Source: Limnanthes douglasii subsp. nivea (Eukaryota > Streptophyta > Magnoliopsida > Brassicales > Limnanthaceae). From it: a DNA stretch of 64,000 bases. The position numbers were made by a program, and so were the translations under genes. This document shows positions 1-12,545 of the stretch, piece by piece; positions within the stretch are counted from its first letter, which is position 1, and each line of letters starts with the position of its first letter. Where the stretch lies: NCBI GenBank assembly GCA_036936605.1, contig JAUPFV010000005.1, positions 61,772,742 to 61,836,741 of the forward strand, given 5' to 3'. The notes beneath the pieces were generated by a model. The model had not been told where the DNA came from and made no database searches. It was given only the letters and a program-made list of their open reading frames with translations.

Positions 1-1660
1 TTTTCTACCATGTTTATACTATTTCTGCTCGTTTTTGGGTCTAAGTACTCAGCGGAGATATCGAATGCATCAAAATATTCTTCATCAATTGTTTCTAATA
101 TCATTAAAACATCTTCTTGTTTTGGAGCAATTGAAGAATTCTTCTTCACAAACGCGATTAACTTCCCATTTTCTATCAAATATTGTACCTTTTTTTTCAA
201 TGTTACACAATCCTTCGTATCATGATCAATGTCCTCATGTTACCAGAAGTATTTATTTTTTATGTTCTCCCTCGGAGTCTGCATTGGAAATGGCTTGTGG
301 AAATTTACATTCGAACGTGATTTCTCAAAGATATTTGCCACGTATTCAGTCAACTCAGCATAATAAGTCGGTCGGACCCACTTGTATGATATGGGTCAGA
401 TATACTGTTGAGTGTTGACTATGGGTGTATACTCTTTCACTCTTTGAGGTGCCTGACTTATAACTTGAACATGTGCTCGAGGTCGGACTGTACTTGTTAG
501 TTGCGATACCTGTTGTCGAACATTGGTTGGTGGTGTCCTAGTTCTTATCATTGTCAGATCCTGATAAAACTGATTCGGATTAAATTGCGACATCGAATCT
601 AGTTCTAGCGCCCTAGTTTATTACACCAAAATTTGTTTTTCTATCTGATCCAGTAATACCCCAAACGGCATGGCTTGCGTTTGTGCTGCGTTATCCTTCA
701 TTACCCTAGGAAACAAAACCATTCGGAGGACAGCTAGTGCCACTTTGTCTTCACAAAATTCCATATATGTTTTGACTTGGATGATACGCTTCGTATCCTC
801 TTTGAAGTTTCCCCCACTTTTTATATGTAATAGACTACAATGTCCTCATCTGCTCGGAACTGCTTCCTATAAAATATTGGCGGAACATACTCTATAACAT
901 ATCAAAATTCTTGATACACCATTGAGGTAAACGGTTGTACCACTTCGACGCAATATTCTTGAAAGTTTGAGAGAGAGCCCTACATAATAACTTATCATCA
1001 TCGTCATAGTTGATCATGAAAATTTTGAACTGTTTAATATGGTTGTCCGGATCTTGTGTCCCATCAAACGTTTCCAGCTTAGAAATATCAAACCATTTTG
1101 GAAGATGCCCATCTTATACGCACTCCTCCCCCCCCCCCATTTCAGACCTTCATTCGCGGTCGCATACAGGTCTTCCTCGGACAGGAACATAAACTAATTA
1201 CTGACGCAGTAATCTTAATTAGGACTATTAGACTGAATTTGCCTTCGAGGAGTTACATGTTCTTGTCGAGTTACATTTACCACTTTGTCAGACTCTTCGG
1301 AATACAACCTTTTCTTCCCGTGATCACGCTTTTCCTTCCTCGGACCTCTAGTTCTTCGATCAGCTCGATGATAACTTGTATACACCCTTGAATCTCTTTG
1401 TCTGTGACTTGCTTTATATCTAGTATATGTATCCGATGATAAAGATTCATCTGAACTAAAAGAAGTATACTCATTGGATTGTCGATTCATAGCGTTACTC
1501 GGATCTTGCTCCTCTTTTGGAAGATTCACAACTTTTTCTTCGATGCATATCCTCAGATTGATTTATATGTTGGCCTTGATCTGTAATAGTCCATTCTCGT
1601 CGGACTTCTCACTTAATTCTTCGCGAGCTAATTATCGCTTCCTTTTCAACATTTAGCCTA
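1..1660 (-). pseudogene. Tat-lineage Ty3/gypsy gag relic (element 1)
   Basis: Reading the minus strand from the right gives the layout of a Tat-type Gag: a basic Arg/Lys-rich and Ser-rich N-terminal part (about 1529 to 1215), then a Retrotrans_gag core at about 1060-895 with DPDNHIKQFKIFM followed by CRALSQTFKN and SKWYNRLP, then at about 260-100 a C-terminal segment with HDTKDCVTLKKKV. The same blocks recur in the same order in the Tat element at 25357-35815 (HDTHDCIALKQEV there), so the two are related. Frames are interrupted by stops and shifts, so this is a relic. Protease and pol would lie to the left, outside the window. The adjoining primer-binding site and LTR fix the orientation. Confidence 0.82.
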
Positions 1661-1914
1661 TCAATATCTTCTAACAATTTCTTCTGCCTATCTACCAAGA
1701 CCGATTCTTCAAGTAACTTTTCAGCACATGGATTGTTATTGTTTCCTTCATTTGTTACTTATTCCTCCATCATGCGATCTCCAGATGAGTCTCTGATCGC
1801 ATTGTTTTTCGGATCTGCCTCTATATCTCCACGAATTTTAGTCTTTATTTTTCTTGTTATGTTCTGAGATTAATTTTGCGGTTTCGGAACGATGATTTCG
1901 GGTACCAATCGCAT

Positions 1915-1931
1915 TCCCACAGGCAGCGCCA
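1915..1931 (-). other. Primer-binding site of element 1
   Basis: On the minus strand, one base after the LTR's terminal CA, the sequence is TGGCGCTGCCTGTGGGA. It opens with TGGCGC and resembles the tRNA-Asp-type primer site common in plant Ty3/gypsy elements, with several mismatches. Its place between LTR and gag supports the call. Confidence 0.6.
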
Positions 1932-1932
1932 C

Positions 1933-2365
1933 TGATGAGTTCAAATACTTATTATTTATAATTTCGGACAAGAATATCTTCGTAGGGGAGTGTCTGTTTA
2001 AGAAATGTCTGTATCATGAGTTTTTAGAGAGAGACAATGTGAATAGGAAGAGAAAGAGACAAAATGAATAAATGTAGCATTTATTGACTAATTATTTACC
2101 ATTTTCCCAAAAAATAAGTGTTTTTTATATAGTAATGAGGTAAGCAATTAAATTACATAATTACTACTCTTAAAGTGGATCTCTCACCCTCAGTCATTTA
2201 CTATTCATATACAAGTTTATTAATTATTACATTTGACCCCCTTAATCCTTATGTTTGCTTTAGAGTGGTCTTTGACATATAATTACACCAATTTGACCCT
2301 TGTATCTACCCTATTGAAGCTTATTAATCCCCATATTTTCATTCCCTTATCAGTGTGAACTTTCA
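1933..2365 (-). repeat. 5' LTR of element 1 (Tat-like)
   Basis: About 433 bp between the primer site and a point where gag-related sequence ends. The 3' end of the LTR (plus-strand TGATGAGTTC) is an inverted match to the 5' end of the LTRs of the Tat element at 25357-35815. Its body aligns along most of its length with the solo LTR at 52248-52657: shared blocks include AATAAATGTAGCA, a TTTATATAGTA TATA-like block, AAATTACATAATTAC and CATTTGACCCC. The right boundary is estimated from a terminal CA at 2364-2365. Confidence 0.7.
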
Positions 2366-4054
2366 TTGATAAATTATATAGGAAACAAACTCCCCTTATT
2401 GCTTAAAAAATGGCTCTCCTTGATGGTCTTATATTGTGTCAAGAACAGGGTTATAATCTGCTTTGCTCAGTATCTCTGGTATCTGACTCCAGTAATCAAC
2501 TGTTATAGAAAATTTATTGTTTTAACTATGACTATTAAAAACATTTATAGAGAACAAAATTTTGCACAAGTTGGATTGCGAAATGGACCCAAAAATGCAA
2601 GACTAACTGTAACTTTTCACTAAGTCAAACCCCTGCTCAACTAAAAGTTACTTTATTTCTGGAAAGTCTAGGAATTAGACTAAATACGTTAACGACATAG
2701 TTCTCCTATTGAATTTAAATTACTTTCTCAAACATTTTATTTCACTAACATATTTGTAAGCAGGTACATTACCTGACCTACATTATTATTTTGGAAAAAT
2801 ATTTTCTCAGGTACATTACCTGACCTACATTATTACTTTGGAAAAATATTTTCTCAGGTACATCTTGTTGATAAGAAAAACAGAAGACTATGATTGACAC
2901 ATTCAAAGGAGAAGGAGAAGAAGCTTGTTGGCTAAAGAATATTAAACACAAAATCTTCCAAACATATAGGATAAGAGCTTAGTGTTTTTCTATCATTGAT
3001 GAAGGACAACAAGAAACCAGAAATCAGACATTTATAAAGCCTCCAAGAATTTATCAAAATTCCAATCAATCTCAAGAAGAAGAATAACATCACCAAACTC
3101 AACAATAAAAATCGTTCTTTCTAATTTCACGATGAAAGAAGCAAAACTCAATTGAGCTCCAAATTGTAAACAAAATTTAAAATTAGCTCTTAATAAAAGC
3201 TCAGAAAAAAGATCTTTTACAATACATGTAATTGGTCTAAATTAGACTAACATTTTGTAACTTAATAGTTGTCTAAACTTATTTCAAGATTTATTTATTT
3301 TTGTTATTTTTGTAATTATTATTATATTTTATGTTTTGCCGTATATAGTATTTTTATTTTTACATTATTTTTTATTTCTTAAAATATCTTTGAATCCAAA
3401 TTATATGGGCTCAATTATCTCTGCTCCCATTCTTCTTTAGTTAAAATTCGACTTTGCATAGTTTCTATGGTTTTTATTGATGTAAATGTACATATAATTG
3501 TATAATTTAGATGCATGTTGTTTTGCAAAATCATTCATCTTAAAGCTTGAACTGTTATTATATAAAGAAAGCCCACATAATCTAGATCAATCAGATCTTA
3601 TCTATTCGATATTTATCTTCATACTTACCAGACAAGCGACTTACTCCTGTCCGAAGGCGGTGATATTTTGTATTCTTATATTTCCGACAAAATCTGTCAT
3701 ATTAGCAGGCTGCTTGACCATTTCTATACCGGAGGTCGTACATTATCTTCACGTTGTTATAAACTGGGAATCACATATATTAATGCATATCCATTGCCCA
3801 ATATAGAAGAAGAATATTACTACATGGGCCTAACAAAAGTGTTTTGAATATCCATGGCTGAATATAAAGTTTTTTTATTAATATTAATTATGCATATCTA
3901 TTGCCCAATATAAAGGTTTTTTAAAAACAAAAATTATCGACAAAAGAAAACATTGAATTTAAAAAAGATAAACCTTATGATCGATAAAAAATAAGAGGAA
4001 TTACGTAAACATATATGATCAAGTTTCCACGGTCACTAAAAAAATAGTTTTTCA
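2366..4054. other. AT-rich intergenic DNA with a short duplication
   Basis: I see no gene here. The stretch holds a 47-bp tandem duplication at 2761-2854 and otherwise A/T-rich sequence with purine-rich blocks around 2900-3150. Open frames here are short and have no recognisable motif. Confidence 0.5.
2761..2854. repeat. 47-bp tandem duplication
   Basis: Two copies (2761-2807, 2808-2854) of a unit starting CAGGTACATTACCTGACC and ending ATATTTTCT, differing at one base, followed at 2855 by the first nine bases of a third. Near identity implies a recent duplication. Confidence 0.9.
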
Positions 4055-4720
4055 ATCAAGGAAAAAAAATTAAAATAACCATTTCATCATTTTTTGAATC
4101 GAACTTATCATTTCCTACTTTTTCTTAAATCCGAATTTTTCAAAGCGTAACTTTGAAAAATCTGAAAGTACCACCGCTTTTATTTTTTAAGACGAACACA
4201 ACTAGATCAATGAATGATATATTCTTTTTCGCCAGACCTAACTAGGTTGGTCTCGCATCTCGTATCATCAAGTAGTACATGTCCTGCGTCTCTATCTATT
4301 TCATCATGTCTTGTCTTGCATCTTTTCTGTCATCGTGCATAGTCTCTCCAATCATCATGTCTGGTCTCGTATCGCTCTATTTCATTAACATAGTATCGCT
4401 TGTCTCAATTACATCATTTTTTGTCTCACATCTCTCTATCACATCATGCAAGACCAGGACAAAACAAAGTACGAGATGCGAGACGAGACAAATGTAATGC
4501 GAGACCAGGATTACTGGACTTGCTGTTAAAAAATAAAAATATATCATTTATGGATCTATTTTTATTCAGCTTAAAAAAAATAAAGCCGATAGTACTTTCG
4601 TTTTTTTTTCGAGCTACGGTTTGAAAGATACGAACTTTAAAAAAAATATGGCTGGTAATGAAGCATGGGTATTTGAGGTATTATGGAAAAGCTTGTGTGG
4701 GAGTTAAACTAGGTAGTTAT
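4055..4720. mobile_element. Foldback / long inverted-repeat element
   Basis: The left arm (about 4055-4264), read on the minus strand, aligns with the right arm (about 4470-4700) for roughly 200 bases. Paired blocks include ATGCGAGACCA, ATATATCATTyATkGATCTA, CTTAAAAAA.ATAAA and GTACTTTC, then TACG.TTTGAAA and further out a GATGAAATGG / GAGGTATTATGG pair. The loop (4265-4469) is made of variants of the words GTCTCGCATC and TCATCATGTC. No transposase is encoded, so this is a non-autonomous foldback or long-TIR MITE. Arms are diverged, and target duplications could not be fixed. Confidence 0.65.
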
Positions 4721-4959
4721 TTTTTATACTTGGGGTATTAGGTGGTAGTAAAGTTTAGGGTTGGGTACTTCCGGGTATAATACTCTAAAAAATACCATGT
4801 TGTTTTTAAAAATAAATGAAAATACAGTTTTCAGATGAACGTCCAAAATATCTTCTTCTCAGTTCAATCATTTTTTATGTTAGATTTTCTTAACCTTTTT
4901 TTGTTTTTGCAAATACTAATATATTTTTTTTGTATATTTTTCAGCACGATAAATAAAAA

Positions 4960-5853
4960 AAATCAAACAAAAATCTAGAGAGGTGTGGTTCAAATTTGGA
5001 AACTGTAACACAAAAATATTTCATAATAGTATCAAAATTTGTATCTTACGTAATCAAATAGTTTCGATCTCCAATAGCCGGAGAGACATTGTCACCTTAT
5101 CTGATGAGGTTGGTAATGTCTTGGTGAAATACTTCTCTAATCTCATTTACATTAGTTACTTTCATGGTTACTCGGGGCTCTCGCATGTCTCTGTGTTTAT
5201 ATCCACTAAAGTTAACTCTCAAGTTAAGTCTTTCATGGTTTGCTATGTTACATGCAAAAATATTAACAATGCCCTATTCAATATCGATAACAACAAAACC
5301 TCGAGGCTTGGTGGCTTCAACGCATGTTATTTTTAAGTATTCTTAGAATATCGTTGGCAAATGATCTATGTGAAGGGTTGTTCAAGTTATTCAACCCCAG
5401 ACCATTAACCTATCATGGGATTTCATTATTACCACTCGTATTCCAAAAAAATATGCATTCTTTGGTCGCAAATTTGAGGCCTATTGCATGCTACAATATT
5501 GTATATAACATCATTTCCAAAATCATGGCTAACAGAATAAATGACTCATTTTCCTATATGATAGAAAAATCTCAATCCACTTTTATTTCCAAGTTTAATA
5601 TTTCTAACAAAAAATTATGCTCTCAAGAACTCCTTAGAAATTATCAAACTAATTATAAAGGTTTGAAGGTTGCACTGGAAATATACTTTATGAAAGATTT
5701 TGACAACGACTGTTGGCACCTAATTTTAGACAAATTTTCAGGACGTGATGATCACTTGGATTATTAATTGTATCTCAATTCTCTTATATAATTTTAACAT
5801 TGGTAGTGATCCTTGTGGAACATTACAGGGTATAAAAAGTCTACGAAAATGGA

Positions 5854-5897
<44 letters not shown>

Positions 5898-7480
5898 CTA
5901 GTAATGTAAGTCATTCTCATTATCCTTAAATATAAAATAAATAATGTGAAATTTAAATTCAATAAGAGGTGTCAAAAGCTTAAAATTGTTAACTTCTATT
6001 TCACCAATGATCTAATATTTTTTATCATGGTGATGTTAACTCTTCTAAACTAATCAAGGAGACACTAAATGATTTATTTGATATTTTTAAGTCTCCAAGG
6101 AAATCCCAATAATATCCACATCTTCCTCTTTGGAGAGTACCACACTTAGACAACAAGTGATTAATATCTTAATATATAATGTTAGATCTCTCTTAGTAAA
6201 ATATTTGGGTGTCCTCCTCTTCCTCACAGGTCAACTCTCTTATAATGATTGTCTCCTCCTTCTCGTTAATATTATTGCTTGTATTGGTTTGAGAACCTCT
6301 AAACACATTTTATATGCTAGTAGACTTCAACTCATGAAGGTTATCCTATTTACGGGTCAGGTCTACTAGTCCTTTATTTTTATTATTCCTACTAGGGTTC
6401 TCCAAGATTTGTCCCAATCTATACAGTGCTTCCTCTGGTCTGGCCATATGATGAAGGCTTTGAGAGCTAAGATAGCTTGGAGCATTGTCACTTTTCTCTT
6501 AGTGAAGACAGTTTTGGGATTCTAGACCTTAAAAATAGAATCATACGGTTATCCTCAAACCTATATGGTACATTGCTAGTAATAACAACAATTATATATA
6601 GTGTGATTCGATTAAAACTGAAAATTTTAAAAATAAACTTTAAATATTGGATCATTTATCTGAGGGGTTTGGAGGAAAATATTACGTCTTAGGCCTATGG
6701 CTTGCAAAATTGACTGGGTGGCGATCAGAAATGAAGTGTTTACCTCATTTTGATACGACATGTGGTTGCTTTCTATCTCGCCAGTATCCCATTATGGGAA
6801 AATTATTATTCATAATTTTATGATTGAAAATAATCTCAAGGTTTGTGACATCATTTCTGATGGATACTGGAGCAAGCCGACCCAATTAAGGTCTTATAAT
6901 GCTAGAAACCACCACAACATTCACTTGATCAACAAAATTATTATCTTACACTTCATCAAGTATCAATTATAACAATATCCACTATTGGACTGATAAGAGT
7001 GAGAATATAAATTTCATCATCAAGGGCACCAACTAATATATATATGTACATCCACTTCTTGTGTCAACTATGCTGGATTGGTATGACATAAATATAATAT
7101 TCTATGTCACTCGTTTATTCTTTGGTTTGTCATCTAGGATAACTTGTCTACATGGAATGATCATAAGTCGGGGTTAAACTCTCATATTGATTATGTTATA
7201 TGCTACCCATGCGATGAAACCATAAGTAATGTCCTTCATTGTTATATATTCATTCAATGCATGTAGGATACGACTAGTTTGAAGTTTGAGTTTGCGCTTT
7301 ATGGCCATGATCAACCTAGATAGATCAGGAAATCTATGTATAGTCCTCCATCTCGCATCTGTCATCTTTAGCGTTCGCGTTTTGCTGTGGTAATTTACCA
7401 TGTTCGGCGGGAGAGAAACTGGATATTTGGTTCCCCTTCTTTTCTTACCTCTATGGTTTTGTACCATATAGTTTCAGATA
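4960..7480 (+). pseudogene. L1-type LINE relic (RT to C-terminal region)
   Basis: Translated pieces on the plus strand follow the order of a plant L1 ORF2 without its endonuclease. The linker before RT appears at 4984-5150 (FKFGNCNTKIFHNSIK). RT N-terminal motifs at 5450-5700 include LRPIACYNIVYNIISKIMAN and a degraded KAFD box (MKDFDND). The conserved YLGVLL block occurs at 6200 and SRLQLMKVILFTGQVY at 6320. A FLWSG block lies near 6430. Stops and frameshifts break every domain, and a (TA)n run at 5860-5894 interrupts the sequence after the palm region. The 5' end is truncated, as is usual for LINE insertions. The 3' limit is approximate because no clear poly(A) tail is visible. Confidence 0.85.
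5860..5894. repeat. (TA)n microsatellite
   Basis: About 17 uninterrupted TA units, lying inside the L1 relic after the RT palm block. Confidence 0.95.
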
Positions 7481-8549
7481 TTCGGTTCATATTTCTATGT
7501 ACCAACATTGTATGCTCGGGATAACCCATTTAATTGCTCATGTTTCATCTTTGTCTTATACGGTTACCCATCCTTTTTATGTTGAAGTCGTTGACTTCTA
7601 GATTAGATGAAACTTGAATTCATGGCCATTGTTGTATATTTGGAATCTTATTTTTTCACTTTTGGTTATGCTGGTTTTAGACCTAATATACTTAGATCCA
7701 GCTTATAGTCCCTCCCAATATTCTCTTTTCTAGATTGTCGTACTTCTATTTTTTACCTTTCATGGCTCTCTTTAAGGTATGTTCTGAGTGCTTGTAAGAA
7801 CAATATTATCTATATAGTTAACGCAATAGTCATCCAAAAAAGTGAATGAACATTAAAAATAAAATGATTTATCATTTAGTATATATTTAAGTTTTCAGTC
7901 CTTATTATTTTTTGGTATAAAATACGTGTTTTTGAAAACAAAATGTTTAAAAATAAGCATTGTATTAGAGTTTCGATGTAACTTAAACACTATTTTATAT
8001 TTTATATTATAGTTACTTTATTATATTGTAGTTTTGAATGAAAGCTTAGGTAAATATAGATTTACTTTTTACAAAATTAATCATTTCATTATTTTAATAT
8101 TTGTCCAACAATCTTAAAAAATATTTATTTTGAACGAAATAAGTAGTATCTAGTTAAATTTCTAACTACTGTTTAGTATCTCGAAAAATTAAATTTCCAC
8201 GTAGATACTTAAAGTACAAAAAATTTCCAACATATATTTTAAAAAACGAATGAAATAATACAAAATAGCGCGTTTATATGAGTTCTTATTTCCCAAACTA
8301 AAATTAATTTTTCAATGTGTTGTATTTAAATTTTAAATTTTTATATCTTTATAAAAGTAACTTGAATAAATACATCTAAAACACCATTGTTTCTATCTTT
8401 TTAAGACGAACAACTATATGTTTTGGGAAAAAAATCAACATTTATTTTGTAGATGATTTTGTTGCTATTTTGTAAAAACAAATGGACTTTTGTGAAAAAA
8501 ATGTAGTCACTATGTATATATTTCGAGTTTTCCTATCATTTTGTGTGCT
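7481..8549. other. AT-rich DNA, no gene seen
   Basis: The first 300 bases may be the untranslated tail of the L1 relic. The rest is A/T-rich without motif-bearing frames. Confidence 0.4.
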
Positions 8550-9015
8550 TTTGCAAGTCAAAATAAGCCTAGAAAATAAACCTAGTTTCTACAAGTTAAA
8601 TTTGACATAGTTTCTGTACCATAAATTTCGAAAGTCAAAATAAGTCCAGTTTTCTCAAGTAAAAACAAACCTAGTTTTTTGCAAAATTCAAAATAAGCGT
8701 ACTTTTCGCAAGTAAAATAAAGCCTAGTTTTATAAACTTTTTAATTGTTTTTCACAAATCAAATTAAGCTTAATTTTCCAAGTCAAACTAAATCTAGTTT
8801 TTGCAACTTTTTTTAAATACTTCTTTTACAAGTCAAATGAAAACTCTTTTTTCAAATTAAATTAAAACCAGTTTTTTCAAATCAAATTAAGCATTTCTCA
8901 CAAGTCAAATTAATCCTAATTTTTAGGAGAAACTCCAACAAGTCAAATTACACTTAGTTTTCACAGGTGAGAGTGAGTTTAGTTTTCATCAATCAAATTA
9001 TGGCTAGTTTTGGTA
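8550..9015. repeat. Degenerate tandem repeat, unit about 30 bp
   Basis: A loosely repeated unit with consensus near CAAGTCAAATTAAGCCTAG followed by TTTT and a short spacer. I can recognise more than a dozen copies, for example at 8552, 8614, 8721, 8782, 8820, 8898 and 8938. Spacing varies between about 25 and 45 bp and copies differ strongly. The array encodes nothing recognisable. Confidence 0.7.
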
Positions 9016-10129
9016 AATCTTTTCAAACTATTTTTCGAAACTATCTTTTAATTATTTTTTGTAACGGTTTTAACTTTGCAAGTTTTGTTTTTAAATAATT
9101 TCTTTGCAAGTTTTGTTTTTGAATAATTTTGACCTAAATGCACTCCAACAGCTCGACACCAAAAAATTTATCCATTTGCGCATGCACAAAACAACATTGG
9201 AGATGATGTTCGGTGCTCTACCATAAATTTAAAACCTAAACCGATCTCAAAAATTAAAAAACCAAAATTAATTGGAACAAAAACACAAAAACCTAAAATT
9301 CTAAAATGAAATAATAAGCTAAAAAATCAAATAGATCAAACATAAAATCTACGAATTTATATCTCAATTGATCAAACAAAAATAAAAAAACAAAAATCTT
9401 AGATCTTTGAATCGAAAAAGTCAAACTAAAAGTTGGAACAACATTAACAATAGATAAATAAATCTTGTGATATGAAGAGTAATTTAATAAAAATAAAATA
9501 AAGAGAAAAATCCATTATTTTTAATATAAAAAGTGTATATGTATTTTCAAAATAATTTGTATTATACCATAATAAATAATTTTTAATTAAATATTAGATG
9601 ATATTTATTTATTTTTGGTCTGGATAAGATTAAAAGAAATTCTCCATGTCGCAATAAATTTGGCACGATAACATCCCAAACGATACTCAAGTTCCCAATC
9701 AAAATTATCTATGCGTTGAAATGTTATAAGTATGATAAGTGGCATGTGTCACTATAGGTTCAATCCAATACTGGAGTTGGATGAATAAGAATCCAGAAGT
9801 TAAAGAAAATCATAATTGTGTCTATTTTTCAATTTTATATTTGAAATTATATGGTAAATTTTAGATTCAAATAACTATTGAAAATACAAGGGTTTTAGAG
9901 CAATTTTACAAAAAATTGAAAAGTTTAGTCGTTGAGTATCATCTTTCCAAACCTTAGAACTAGAAACCCTAATTTCTTTCAATGTTGGAAATTCGAATAT
10001 AGCCTAAATTAAGACTTTCCAAGAACGTGATGGCTTTCAACTTAGGAAGAGCATTAAAATCATTAAATTCCATCTCTTTACCTTCACTTAAAACTTCTTT
10101 TGTTATCCAATTTGATCCGTAGTTTTGCT
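9016..10129. other. AT-rich intergenic DNA
   Basis: No gene, RNA gene or clear repeat seen. A TTTGCAAGTTTTGTTTTT phrase is repeated near 9073 and 9107, continuing the repeat character of the previous region. Confidence 0.4.
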
Positions 10130-12545
10130 TACGAAATATGTGATTTATGTTCGTTGATGGCTTGATGAGCTTTCTACATCAGCTAAGGATTGGCTCCAAA
10201 TACCATACAGAATTACCATAAACAGAAGGTTGACGAGAATTTTTGAGTCAATGTCAATATCTACCTTGTCGACATTAAGAAGATTGCAGAGTTTCAGACC
10301 GTCGAGAAGAGCTCTACATTCAGCGATGAGAGGGTTACCCTTACCATAGAGCCTGCCAAGACCAATTATGATGCTTCCTTTGTTGTTACGAATAAGAATA
10401 CCTCTACTTGTTTCATTATTGAAGTTACAAGAACCATCCACATTGATTTTGAATCGGTTTCCTTTTGGATTCTTCCATTCGAGGAACAGAGGTTTAGTGG
10501 AGTTTATTATCTGGTTGACACAGCCCAAATTTGAATCTTCCCTAGTGCTTCTTTTTTTTAAACGTCCACAAAGTCAAGAGCAGAAAGGATATATAGGATA
10601 TGCTTGATTATGGTAATAGAATTCGCATTATAATCATTGTGCTTCTTCTTGTTACGGACATACCAAATAGACCAGGCTATGATGGCAGGTAAAATAGTTC
10701 AAATATCACAATTCTTCTGAGTGGACCAATACCACATTCTGACAATATGCACAAGAGTCATATGAGGTAGAATTTGAATCTTGAAAATGGCACTGAAGTA
10801 AACCCAAAATGCCCATGCTTGAGAGCATTGAACCAAAGCATGCTGAGTGGATTCAGTATTGTTGCAGAAGGTACATTTTGATGCAAGCTAAAAAAAGTAT
10901 TTGCAAAATAGCATCAGTTGGGATCCAGTTATATAAGGCTCTCCACAGAAGTAACGAACATTTCTTTGGCGTAATTGCATTCCAAGTTTTTGCGTAAAGG
11001 TTAGATTTATTGGCCTTCTGCCTAATATAATTCTATGTGTCTTTGTAGTTAAAATCACCATCATTAGAAAGGGACTGTAACAACTTATTTGACTTGTCAG
11101 TTAAAGTGATTGTTTTGATCTTGTTTATTTCAGTATGAGTCACGAGAGTTCCTAGCCTGTCCAAATCCTAGTTACCATCAATCCAAAAAAGTTTAACACT
11201 GTCACAATTAACATCCCATAGCAGGCTTCTATTGACATTATCTCTAAACTGGATGAAAGGTTTTTCAGAATACCATCTGTCAAGCCAGAAATCCATGTTT
11301 CCATACCTTGGATTGTAGAAAATGTGCTCCTCAGAAAGGTCTCTGACTTTGATGATTCGATCCCATACTTTAGATTTTTTAGCAGGGGAGATAGCAAGAA
11401 TGGGGTGAATATGGTTTCTGCAGTATATAGAGGCCATGAATCTAGCCCACAGAGAAAGCTGAATCCTGAAATTAAACCATAGCTTCATCGAGTATACAAG
11501 CTGAATATCCTTTAGCTTCCTGAGATTGAGACCACCTTCATCATATGTTTTACACAATCTATCACATCTGGACCAGTTAATAACTTGTTTACTTTCCTTG
11601 TTTCCCCACAAGAATTTGTTGAAAAGAACCTCCAATCTGTTAATAACACTGCTAGGAAGGACATTGTGCTGAAGAAGATAAATAGGAAAAGCTGATAACA
11701 CAGTTTGAATCAGCAATAATCTACCAAGAAAGGATAGATCAAGCTTGTCCCAATCCAGAATTTTGTTTCTGGTTTTATTAATCAAATCATCAAAATTGGC
11801 AATTCTGCTGGAGGTAGCAATAGTGGAACCCAGGTATTTGATAGGCAAAGTTTTGTACTTTATTAAGGATATTCCCAATTGTGGTAATACACTGGTTCCT
11901 CATATTACTAGGAACAATAATCATTGATTTAGAAGAGTTTATTTCCTGACCTGAAACTTACTGATAGTGGTTAAGAAAACTCTTGATAGTATGAATAGAA
12001 GAAGCCCCTCCATTACTGAAAACCATGAAGTCCAGCAAACACAAGACAGGAGACGTTGGTGTCACTTCTACTTTTGAACCTGAGATTAGTGTTATCAAGA
12101 GATATCTTCTTGATGCTTCTGATTAGGTATTCTTCAAATAAAGAGACTTGGAGAGAGTGGATCTCCTTGTCTCAAGCCTTGAGTGTTGATAAAGAACCCC
12201 TTCATTTCTCCGTTGATTAAGACAGAAGAGTAAACATTGCTGATACAATTTCTTAGAAGCAAAATCACGTTAGAATTAAAACCAAATAAGTTTAGGATTC
12301 TGAAAATGAACCTGGGATTAAGCTTATCAAAAGCCTTTGTCATGTCAGTCTTTATGATAACATTCCCTCCTTTGTATTTAGAGTTTAAATCATAGAACAT
12401 TTCCTGCGCAATTAGAATGATTTCGTGAATACTCCTACCCTTAGCGAAGGCTCACTGCTCCTCTGATATAAAATGATGTAAGATCTTAGAGAGTCTATTA
12501 TTGATGATCTTTCCAATTATTCTGCTAATCATACTTTTTAAGCTA
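10130..12545 (-). pseudogene. L1-type LINE relic with RNase H domain
   Basis: Minus-strand reading from 12545 leftward gives RT with SRIIGKIINNRL, FAKGRSIHE and KTDMTKAFDKL, then GLRQGDPLSPSLF (12160). The palm box near 12030 reads about F-A-then-frameshift where ADD is expected. The block LPIKYLGSTIA is at 11840, FLGRLLLIQTVLSAFPIYL near 11700 and FNKFLWGNKE near 11600. A zinc-binding zf-RVT motif (CTFCNNTESTQHALVQC) lies at about 10870-10820, and a C-terminal RNase H (NVDGSCNF, AECRALLDGL, DIDSK) at 10480-10250. Catalytic D, E and D of RNase H are present. The 5' part including the endonuclease is missing. The open frame of 236 codons at 11168-11878 is the best-preserved piece. Confidence 0.9.

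Noticed and set aside
1..2365. Endogenous pararetrovirus origin of the gag/LTR sequences
   Set aside because: Gag type, LTRs and tRNA-Asp-like primer site fit Ty3/gypsy; no movement-protein or virus coat-type domain is visible.
11168..11878. 236-codon minus-strand frame as a host gene
   Set aside because: It is the post-RT part of an L1 relic with blocks such as LPIKYLGSTIA.
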